Assembly (NCBI GenBank): GCA_003445095.1 | Contig: DLVS01000363.1 | Coordinates: 1 to 7,062, forward strand | Source: Verrucomicrobiales bacterium | Lineage (GTDB): Bacteria > Verrucomicrobiota > Verrucomicrobiia > Limisphaerales > UBA9464 | Direction of reading: 5' to 3' | DNA: 7,062 nucleotides | Shown: in pieces, positions 1 through 5,290 of the stretch | Position numbering within the stretch: the first letter of the stretch is position 1 | Layout of the letters: every line of letters starts with the position of its first letter | Made by a program: the position numbers and the translations under genes | Notes under the pieces: generated by a model | Told to the model about the DNA's origin: nothing | Database searches by the model: none | Seen by the model: the letters and a program-made list of their open reading frames with translations, nothing else

Positions 1-1
1 T

Positions 2-862
2 CATCCGCAATTCTCTCAGATGACCCAACTGTTTCGGGGGAACTCGAACTTTGGACAACTTCAGGTCATGGAAAGTCGTGACAAGGAAGTTCGGCTCTAC
101 TTGAACGACTACCTCATCCAGAATACCTACGCGCCGGCAACGCGACAGAGTGTCTCGGTTTTTACCTACGCGCTGGAAGGGCTCGCTCGATCGCACGCTG
201 AGAAACTGGACGCCGCGCTCTGCATCGGAATGGGCATCGGCATCGTGCCGACTCACCTGGCGAAGGCGGGCGCGCGAGTGGACGTGGTCGAGATCAACCC
301 CGCCGTGGTACCCCTGGCCGAACGTTTTTTCGATTTGGATGTGTCGAAGTTCAATCTAACCCTCGGTGATGGCCGCCAGTTCCTCAACCGATGCACGAAT
401 CGGTACGACGCCGTGGTATTGGACGCATTTCTCGGAGATGCGTCGCCTTCTCACTTGATGACTCGTGAGGCCTTCAGTGCGATGCGGGGCGTCATGACCA
501 CGAACGGCGTCCTCGTGATTAACTGCATCAGCGATCCCACCGGCGGGCGGGACTTTCTGCTCGCGTCCCTGACGAAGACGCTCCAGGCCGTCTTTGGTAA
601 CGTGCGCTTGTATCTGTCGGACAACGGCAACGCGTTTTTCGTAGCGTCCCCAGCGCCGTTGCAAGTCCACCACAAACTGGATTTGAACGGCGTGCATCCT
701 GCGGTCGTGGATCGATTGCGGAGTACTTTGAATCGAGTCCACGAAACGGATCCGCACCATGGGCGGGTTCTCACCGACGACTTCAACCCGGCAGAATTTT
801 TCGACGCGGGTAATCGCGAACGGTTGCGTCGAGATCTCGCCAAGGGGATGGCGGCATTGTAG
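2..862 (+). CDS. Spermidine synthase-like domain protein, probably the C-terminal part of a fused membrane protein (5' partial)
   Basis: The frame is open to the left edge. The first ATG is at 20, but the six codons before it continue without a stop, so the gene probably starts outside the window. Numbering from that ATG, the protein has 280 residues with a class I SAM/aminopropyltransferase fold: glycine-rich motif ALCIGMGIG (66-74), acidic EINP (91-94), GDGR (117-120), DAFLGD (135-140) in place of the canonical spermidine synthase catalytic DSTDP-type motif, and a C-terminal LTDDFNPAE (251-259). The opening FRGNSNFGQLQV resembles the junction in fused transporter/spermidine synthase proteins, where membrane helices come first; those helices would lie upstream. 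The aminopropyl transfer reaction is therefore not assured; the substrate is unknown. It is followed after 13 bases by the deacetylase gene, probably on the same transcript. The family assignment is firm; the exact activity and the true start are not. Confidence 0.8.
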   Translation, partial: HPQFSQMTQLFRGNSNFGQLQVMESRDKEVRLYLNDYLIQNTYAPATRQSVSVFTYALEGLARSHAEKLDAALCIGMGIGIVPTHLAKAGARVDVVEINPAVVPLAERFFDLDVSKFNLTLGDGRQFLNRCTNRYDAVVLDAFLGDASPSHLMTREAFSAMRGVMTTNGVLVINCISDPTGGRDFLLASLTKTLQAVFGNVRLYLSDNGNAFFVASPAPLQVHHKLDLNGVHPAVVDRLRSTLNRVHETDPHHGRVLTDDFNPAEFFDAGNRERLRRDLAKGMAAL

Positions 863-875
863 ATCCGAGCGCCTT

Positions 876-1733
876 ATGAATCCCTACGCTCACCTCGTCG
901 CGGAATACGCGCGGTTCTTCCGCGACGGAAAGAATTATCCACTCGGTGGGTTTCCGCCGTTGCCTCGACCCGGGTTGGCCGCGAACGCTCCGGTGGCGTT
1001 GATTTTTTCGCCTCATCCCGATGACGAATGCATCGTCGGCGCCCTGCCGCTGCGTTTGCTGCGTCAATCGGGGTGGAATGTGGCCAACATTGCGGTCACG
1101 CAGGGAAGTGCCCGGCCTCGTCAAGCGGAGCGCCTGGCCGAATTGCGCCATGCCTGCGAATTCCTCGGACTGAGACTGCGACAAACGGCGCCGAACGGTC
1201 TTGAGGCGATTACGCCGAAGGCACGAGCTGAGGACTCCGCCGGGTGGCGTTCCAAGGTGCAACTCATCGCTGAATTAGTCGCGGCCGAACGACCCCGGGC
1301 TGTGTTCGTTCCGCATGAGCACGATTGGAACGGCACCCACATTGGGGTCCATTTCCTCGTGCTGGATGCCTTGGCGAGCTTGCCAAAAGATTTCACGACG
1401 GCAGTAGTTGAGACGGAATACTGGGGGCAGATGTCCCGGCCGAATCTAATGGTGGAGGTAACCGAAGGGCAGGTGGCAGACCAAGTAACGGCGTTGTCGT
1501 TCCACGCGGGAGAGGTTCGTCGGAACCCGTTCCATTTGCTGCTGCCGGCGTGGATGCAGGACAACGTGAGGCGGGGCAGTGAACTCGTGGGCGGGCAAGG
1601 CGGCCCGGCGCCGAGCTTCGGGTTTGCAACTTTGTATCGGTTGCGCACATGGCGGGATGGCCACCTAGTCGAAGCCTGGACAGGCGGCCGAAACCTCGCG
1701 GCGACTGAGGACCCGGTGGTGCTTTTTGCGTAG
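876..1733 (+). CDS. PIG-L/LmbE family deacetylase
   Basis: This encodes 285 residues. The start at 876 (MNPYAHLV) was chosen over the in-frame ATG at 759 because the latter would overlap the upstream gene by more than 100 bases and the extra N-terminus has no family features. The zinc-binding signature SPHPDDE is at residues 45-51, preceded by a hydrophobic beta strand (VALIF). A second metal/active-site segment, PHEHDWNGTH, lies at 146-155, followed by H159. This matches the Rossmann-like PIG-L fold, whose members remove N-acetyl groups from N-acetylglucosamine-type conjugates such as GlcNAc-PI, mycothiol/bacillithiol precursors and lincosamide or glycopeptide intermediates. No signal peptide or membrane segment is visible, so it is probably cytoplasmic. 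The substrate cannot be read from the sequence. It sits between the spermidine synthase-like gene (13-base gap) and the amidohydrolase gene (39-base gap). Confidence 0.88.
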   Translation: MNPYAHLVAEYARFFRDGKNYPLGGFPPLPRPGLAANAPVALIFSPHPDDECIVGALPLRLLRQSGWNVANIAVTQGSARPRQAERLAELRHACEFLGLRLRQTAPNGLEAITPKARAEDSAGWRSKVQLIAELVAAERPRAVFVPHEHDWNGTHIGVHFLVLDALASLPKDFTTAVVETEYWGQMSRPNLMVEVTEGQVADQVTALSFHAGEVRRNPFHLLLPAWMQDNVRRGSELVGGQGGPAPSFGFATLYRLRTWRDGHLVEAWTGGRNLAATEDPVVLFA

Positions 1734-1772
1734 AATGGAAGCCTTGCGGCGCATTTGGCGGTTCCCTGATTC

Positions 1773-2609
1773 ATGAAACTCGATTCTCATCAGCATTTTT
1801 GGCGCTACGAGGCCGCCCAATATCCCTGGATTCCTGCTGGATCGGCGTTGCAGCGCGATTGGTTGCCAGCCGACCTCGCAGCCCTCCACGCACCGATGGG
1901 ATTTGGCGGCTCGATTGCCGTGCAGGCCCGCCAATCGCTCACCGAGTCTCGCTGGCTCCTCGACCTGGCCGAGGCCGATCCGCGGATTTTTGGGGTGGTG
2001 GGCTGGGTGGATTTGCAGGCGCAGAATGTAGAGGAACAGCTCGCGCCGCTCGCCGCGCGCCCGAAATTCGTCGGTGTGCGCCACGTGGTGCAGGACGAGC
2101 CCGACGATCACTTCATGCTTCGGCCAAACTTTCTGCGCGGGATCGGGAAGCTGAAACAGTTCGATCTCACCTACGATTTGCTGATTTATCCGAAGCAACT
2201 GCCAGCCGCCATCGAAGTCGTTCGTCGGTTCCCGGAGCAGCCGTTCGTGCTCGACCACATCGCCAAGCCGCTCATTCGCGAGGGCAAACTGTCGCCGTGG
2301 AAGGAGCAGGTTTACGAGCTGGCCTCACATCCGAATGTGCTCTGCAAGATTTCAGGCATGGTCACCGAGGCCAATCACGATGGTTGGCGACCGGCGGATT
2401 TTCGACCTTACCTGGAAGTGGTATTGGCTGCGTTCGGCCCCGATCGGCTCATGTACGGTTCCGACTGGCCTGTGTGCCTACTCGCGGCCAGTTATCAGCA
2501 GGTTTTTGAATTGGCCGTTGACCATGTGGTAAAGGTGGCGCGTTGGGATGCAGCAGCGCAGGTGAAGTTTTTGGGCGGCAACTGCGGGCGCTTTTACCTT
2601 GGACACTGA
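1773..2609 (+). CDS. Amidohydrolase 2 family protein (fuconolactonase/rhamnonolactonase-like)
   Basis: This encodes 278 residues, a normal length for this TIM-barrel metal-dependent hydrolase family. The start carries the metal motif DSHQHFW (residues 4-10, the D-x-H-x-H type found after the first barrel strand). Further family marks are VGVRHVVQDEP, FVLDHIAKP with the barrel histidine, CKISGMV, and the C-terminal MYGSDWPV with the conserved metal/catalytic aspartate. The protein ends with GGNCGRFY, equivalent to the usual G-x-N-A-x-R-x-Y end. Characterised relatives hydrolyse sugar lactones (L-fucono- or L-rhamnono-lactone) or related cyclic esters; the specific substrate here is inferred only at family level. 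It has no signal peptide, so it should act in the cytoplasm. It is the last gene of the left block; the stop at 2607-2609 is followed by a 6-bp GC-rich stem (2624-2629/2637-2642) without a T-run, a poor terminator candidate. Confidence 0.87.
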   Translation: MKLDSHQHFWRYEAAQYPWIPAGSALQRDWLPADLAALHAPMGFGGSIAVQARQSLTESRWLLDLAEADPRIFGVVGWVDLQAQNVEEQLAPLAARPKFVGVRHVVQDEPDDHFMLRPNFLRGIGKLKQFDLTYDLLIYPKQLPAAIEVVRRFPEQPFVLDHIAKPLIREGKLSPWKEQVYELASHPNVLCKISGMVTEANHDGWRPADFRPYLEVVLAAFGPDRLMYGSDWPVCLLAASYQQVFELAVDHVVKVARWDAAAQVKFLGGNCGRFYLGH

Positions 2610-2648
2610 TGGCCAAAGCGGGGCGGCGCGGGACTGGCGCCGGATCGC

Positions 2649-2921
2649 TCAATTACTAAGCGAGAGAGAGAAGGCCGGAAATGTTAGCCCGGAGTCGGTG
2701 TCTTCAAAAACTGCGGCGCCGGATGCGCCGGAGGCGTTCATCGTCGCCGGGCCAACGGAGTTCCCGGTCGGACTGTCCAAATTACCAACCCGCTGGATTG
2801 TGTATACTTTTCCGGCGGTCCCAGTCAGGCGAAGTCCGGGGTGGCCGTTGGGCAGAAGGCGAAAGCCGACGAAACTCGCTCGCGTCGCAGTGCCTGTGCC
2901 AGCGAATTTGACGGTAAACGC
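2649..2921 (-). pseudogene. Decayed C-terminal domain of a secreted/surface-type protein
   Basis: On the minus strand an open frame ends at the stop 2649-2651. Its last ~90 codons read like the C-terminal repeat domain of large exported proteins: RLLPNGHPGLRLTGTAG, then KVYTIQR, then SVGPATMNASG, then VFEDTDSGLTFPAF. The pattern 'L.L.G..G..Y.IQ....L......G......G...F.D......F' is that of the small beta-sandwich domain that ends many extracellular proteins in Verrucomicrobiota, recalled from experience and not searched. There is no plausible N-terminal part: the codons upstream (2922-3170) run through the kdp leader and the first kdp small gene and look like noise, and there is no signal peptide. 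The usual aromatic end (FYR) is replaced by FSLSLSN. I interpret it as a leftover of a larger gene lost by deletion or rearrangement. It could instead be a chance frame, but the domain match runs over some 60 residues. Confidence 0.5.
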
Positions 2922-2991
2922 AGTGGTCCGCTGAACAACCCCAAAGCCGACGCACTCCGTGGCCATCCGGCGTTGATGAATTATTGATGTC

Positions 2992-3033
2992 TGAGTCGGC
3001 CATATTGATTTCGAAAGTCTCCCGGCCGACTCA
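2992..3033 (+). promoter_or_regulatory. 10-bp perfect inverted repeat in the kdp leader
   Basis: TGAGTCGGCC (2992-3001) and its exact reverse complement GGCCGACTCA (3024-3033) flank a 22-base spacer that itself contains the palindrome TTTCGAAA (3009-3016). It lies 91 bases before the first kdp start codon. As RNA it would form a long-stem hairpin; as DNA it could be a dimeric regulator site. There is no T-run after it, so it is not a standard intrinsic terminator. Its role in regulating the operon is inferred from position only. Confidence 0.45.
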
Positions 3034-3079
3034 ATGGTTGGGAAGTGAACGAACTCAATCTGCAACGTAGTAGTCAGCG

Positions 3080-3106
3080 GGGATGGCGCCCGAAAGCGCC
3101 AATCCC
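3080..3106 (+). promoter_or_regulatory. Strong hairpin just upstream of the first kdp ribosome binding site
   Basis: GGGATGGCGC (3080-3089) pairs with GCGCCAATCCC (3096-3106): ten base pairs interrupted by one bulged A (3101), with the six-base loop CCGAAA. It ends five bases before the AGGGAGG ribosome binding site at 3112-3118. Its position fits a leader-RNA element that shapes translation initiation or stabilises the 5' end of the message. No known riboswitch consensus was recognised. Confidence 0.45.
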
Positions 3107-3111
3107 ATACC

Positions 3112-3118
3112 AGGGAGG
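3112..3118 (+). promoter_or_regulatory. Ribosome binding site of the first kdp small gene
   Basis: AGGGAGG lies five bases before the ATG at 3124. This good Shine-Dalgarno match is the main support, with the membrane-span composition, for treating the 27-codon frame that follows as a real gene. Confidence 0.7.
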
Positions 3119-3123
3119 ATCGA

Positions 3124-3207
3124 ATGAATGATCTCATTATGGTCGGGATGATCATCGTCGTTTTCGTCATCTGCGGCCTTTACGCCGGGGGCTGCGAAAA
3201 CCTGTAG
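3124..3207 (+). CDS. 27-residue single-span membrane peptide at the head of the kdp operon
   Basis: A 27-codon gene whose product is almost entirely one hydrophobic helix: a short polar start (MNDLIM), about 15 aliphatic residues, then the polar tail LYAGGCENL. It has a strong ribosome binding site at 3112-3118, and its stop codon TAG (3205-3207) overlaps the AGGAGG sequence that serves kdpF, so the two are probably translationally coupled. It is the same length as KdpF but lacks the KdpF-type end (A-x-L-x-P-E-x-F), so it is not simply a second KdpF. I recall similar unnamed peptides with a Y-x-x-x-C-[DE]-x-L end before kdpF in other bacteria, but could not check this. A role as an extra small subunit or assembly factor of the Kdp complex is inference from position. 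Confidence 0.65.
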   Translation: MNDLIMVGMIIVVFVICGLYAGGCENL

Positions 3208-3211
3208 GAGG
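3206..3211 (+). promoter_or_regulatory. Ribosome binding site of kdpF, overlapping the upstream stop
   Basis: A perfect AGGAGG lies four bases before the kdpF ATG at 3216 and shares two bases with the TAG stop of the preceding small gene. This arrangement favours coupled translation of the two peptides. Confidence 0.75.
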
Positions 3212-3215
3212 CAAA

Positions 3216-3299
3216 ATGGAAAGTATCCTCGTCGGACTCATTGCCCTATTTCTGTTCGTTTACCTCGTCGTGGCCATGCTCTGGCCGGAGAAATTTTAG
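3216..3299 (+). CDS. kdpF: KdpF, small subunit of the K+-transporting ATPase
   Basis: This 27-residue peptide consists of one membrane helix followed by the typical KdpF end: ...FVYLVVAML then WPEKF, matching the family pattern Y-L-x-x-A-x-L-x-P-E-x-F. KdpF is the small accessory subunit that stabilises the KdpABC complex in the cytoplasmic membrane and contacts KdpA. It has a perfect ribosome binding site (AGGAGG, four bases before the ATG) and lies eight bases after the preceding small gene and nine bases before kdpA, so it is clearly part of the operon. The length agrees with the family (about 25-30 residues). The identification rests on the motif and on the position directly before kdpA, which is the normal arrangement. 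Confidence 0.88.
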   Translation: MESILVGLIALFLFVYLVVAMLWPEKF

Positions 3300-3308
3300 G
3301 TCCAGCCC

Positions 3309-5108
3309 ATGCATTCATCCGGTTGGCTCCAATTGGCACTTTACGTCGGCGTGCTCGCAGCCCTCACCAAGCCGCTCGGGCTCTATCTTGTCCGAGTGCT
3401 CGACGTGAATGGACGGACGTGGTTTGACGCCGTGTTCAAGCCGCTCGAACGCCTGACGTATCGAGTCATGGGCGTGACCCCTTCGAAGGAGCACGACTGG
3501 AAGCAATACACTTTTGCCATGCTCCTCTTCAGCTTGGTCAGTTGCCTGTTCACGTATGCTGTCCTGCGGCTGCAACATCTGCTCCCGTTGAACCCGCAGG
3601 GTCTCGGCCCCCTCTCGCCGGATCTGGCCTTCAACACCGCGGTTAGTTTCACCACGAACACCAATTGGCAGAGCTACGGCGGCGAAGGAACGATGTCGTA
3701 CTTCTCGCAGATGGTCGCGTTGACGTTGCACAACTTCGTCTCCGCGGCGGTTGGCATTAGCATCGCGGCCGCGTTGGTGCGCGCCATTGCTCGGCCTTCA
3801 GCCAAGACGCTCGGTAACTTCTGGGTCGACCTCGTCCGTACCACGTACTACCTGCTGCTGCCCATCTGCCTCGTCTTCGCGGTTGTGCTGGTGTCTCAAG
3901 GGATGATCCAGAACTTCAAACCCTACACCAAGGCTAAGCTGCTGGAACCAATAAAGGTCTCGGTTGAAAAGAAGAACGACCGGGGAGAGGTGGTCTTGGG
4001 TGCTCACGGCAAGCCGGTCGTGGAAGACCAGATCCTTGAGGAACAGGTCATTGTTCAAGGTCCAATGGCTTCGCAAGTGGCGATCAAAATGCTCGGCACC
4101 AACGGCGGCGGTTACGCCAACGCGAATGCGGCCCATCCCTTCGAGAATCCCACTCCGTTGTCGAACTTCTTGCAGATGCTCTCGATTTTCTCCATTGGCA
4201 GCGCCCTGACTTATTACCTAGGCCGCATGACCAAGAACCAGGCCCACGGTTGGTCCGTCTGGGGTGCCATGACGACCCTGTTCCTAATCGGGGTGTTGGT
4301 CTGCTGGTGGGCGGAGGCGCGTGGTAACCCGATTCATCATCAGATAGGTGTCGCAGCAGCTGACGGCAATATGGAGGGCAAGGAGGTGCGTTTCGGTATT
4401 TTCAATTCGTCGCTCTTCGCCGTGATTACGACAGCGGCGTCGTGCGGAGCGGTGAACTCAATGCACGATTCCTTCACCGCCATTGGCGGACTCGTGCCGC
4501 TTTTCAACATCGAGCTGGGCGAAGTCGTCATTGGCGGCGTCGGTGCAGGCCTCTACGGCATGTTGGTGTTCGTCGTTCTTGCGGTGTTTATCGCGGGCCT
4601 AATGGTCGGTCGCACGCCCGAGTATCTCGGCAAAAAGATCCAGGCCTACGAGGTGAAGATGGCGATGCTCGCCTTGCTGGTGCTGACGCTCTCGATCCTC
4701 GGGTTTACGGCCTGGGCCGTCGTTAGCCCGTGGGGCCTCGCCGGACTAAACAACGCTGGGCCACATGGCTTGAGTGAAATTCTCTACGCCTTCAGTTCCG
4801 CGACCGGCAACAACGGCAGCGCGTTCGCCGGACTCACGGCGAATACGCCCTGGTATAATATCACGCTCGGTCTCGCGATGCTGATGGGCCGCTTTCTCAT
4901 GATCGTGCCCATCATGGCGCTCGCGGGTTCCCTGGTTCTGAAGAAGACATCACCGCCCAGCCCCGGCACGTTCCCCGTGTCGGGTGGTACTTTCATTGTA
5001 TTGCTCCTCGGGACGGTGCTGCTTATCGGCGCGCTGAACTTCCTGCCGGTGCTTGCCCTCGGCCCCATCGTCGAACATTTCCTGACCGCGCAGGGGAAGA
5101 TGTTTTGA
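3309..5108 (+). CDS. kdpA: KdpA, potassium-binding and translocating subunit
   Basis: This encodes 599 residues, longer than the E. coli protein (557). KdpA is the channel-like membrane subunit of the high-affinity Kdp pump: it binds extracellular K+ in a selectivity filter and passes it by an intersubunit tunnel to KdpB. All four pore-loop repeats are present: SFTTNTNWQSYGGE (113-126), LGTNGGGYANANAAHPFENP (262-281), TTAASCGAVNSMHDSFT (374-390) and SSATGNNGSAFAG (496-508). The N-terminus fits the family, with a tail that leads into the first helix and TKPLGLYLVRV (20-30). Between the helix ending near 200 and the second pore loop is a charged stretch (about 205-247, including KKNDRGEVVLGAHGKPV) that is longer than in E. 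coli and should face the outside. Its ribosome binding site is weak (TAGG at 3297-3300, overlapping the kdpF stop), suggesting coupling to kdpF. The family is unambiguous. Confidence 0.97.
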   Translation: MHSSGWLQLALYVGVLAALTKPLGLYLVRVLDVNGRTWFDAVFKPLERLTYRVMGVTPSKEHDWKQYTFAMLLFSLVSCLFTYAVLRLQHLLPLNPQGLGPLSPDLAFNTAVSFTTNTNWQSYGGEGTMSYFSQMVALTLHNFVSAAVGISIAAALVRAIARPSAKTLGNFWVDLVRTTYYLLLPICLVFAVVLVSQGMIQNFKPYTKAKLLEPIKVSVEKKNDRGEVVLGAHGKPVVEDQILEEQVIVQGPMASQVAIKMLGTNGGGYANANAAHPFENPTPLSNFLQMLSIFSIGSALTYYLGRMTKNQAHGWSVWGAMTTLFLIGVLVCWWAEARGNPIHHQIGVAAADGNMEGKEVRFGIFNSSLFAVITTAASCGAVNSMHDSFTAIGGLVPLFNIELGEVVIGGVGAGLYGMLVFVVLAVFIAGLMVGRTPEYLGKKIQAYEVKMAMLALLVLTLSILGFTAWAVVSPWGLAGLNNAGPHGLSEILYAFSSATGNNGSAFAGLTANTPWYNITLGLAMLMGRFLMIVPIMALAGSLVLKKTSPPSPGTFPVSGGTFIVLLLGTVLLIGALNFLPVLALGPIVEHFLTAQGKMF

Positions 5109-5290
5109 ACTCGCAGGAGCCGACGTGCGGAGGCTCTGACTTGAAATGTTTCAACCAGGTCCATCCACGAAACCGGGACTGAAGTGCCGAGCGGTGCTCA
5201 TAACACCGTCCTCAAATTTCGTTGGAATTCGGCAAGGCTCCAACCGGCAAGATTCCCACCAGACCTTCCTCCCAATTCCCAAGTGACGCC
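5109..5290 (+). other. 182-base kdpA-kdpB spacer with a possible 46-codon frame and a small inverted repeat
   Basis: This gap is long for kdpA-kdpB. It contains the inverted repeat TTGAAA-TG-TTTCAA (5141-5154) and a weak stem GGAGCC/GGCTCT (5116-5121/5132-5137). A frame from ATG 5146 to TGA 5284-5286 (46 codons, beginning MFQPGPSTKP) ends four bases before the kdpB ATG. Its composition does not resemble a known protein and its only possible ribosome site (GAGG, 5130-5133) is 12 bases away, so I do not call it a gene. It could nevertheless serve to couple translation into kdpB, which lacks an evident Shine-Dalgarno sequence. No terminator was seen. Confidence 0.4.

Noticed and set aside
1665..2258. 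Long minus-strand frame opposite the amidohydrolase gene
   Set aside because: The plus strand encodes a clear family protein there; the minus frame has no recognisable motif and arises from codon bias.
2609..2659. A TGATG stop-start overlap opening a 16-codon frame (MAKAGRRGTGAGSLNY)
   Set aside because: The overlap resembles translational coupling, but the frame closes after 16 codons, and no family feature or membrane span is visible.
2714..2730. GC-rich hairpin followed on the minus strand by a short T-run, resembling a terminator
   Set aside because: It lies within the remnant's domain codons (GAAVFEDT) and the stem is only six pairs; probably chance.
2801..2813. TGTATACTTTTCC, resembling a -10 box or a KdpE-type site
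   Set aside because: It is explained by the minus-strand coding remnant (the KVYTIQ codons), is more than 300 bases from the first kdp gene, and has no convincing -35 partner.
2599..2934. Plus-strand open frame of 111 codons after the amidohydrolase gene
   Set aside because: It overlaps the end of the amidohydrolase gene, has no ribosome binding site or recognisable domain, and lies opposite the minus-strand remnant, whose codons look more protein-like.
2935..3123. A c-di-AMP (ydaO-type) riboswitch before kdp
   Set aside because: The conserved blocks I know for that class are not present, although two strong stems are. The stems are reported without naming a class.
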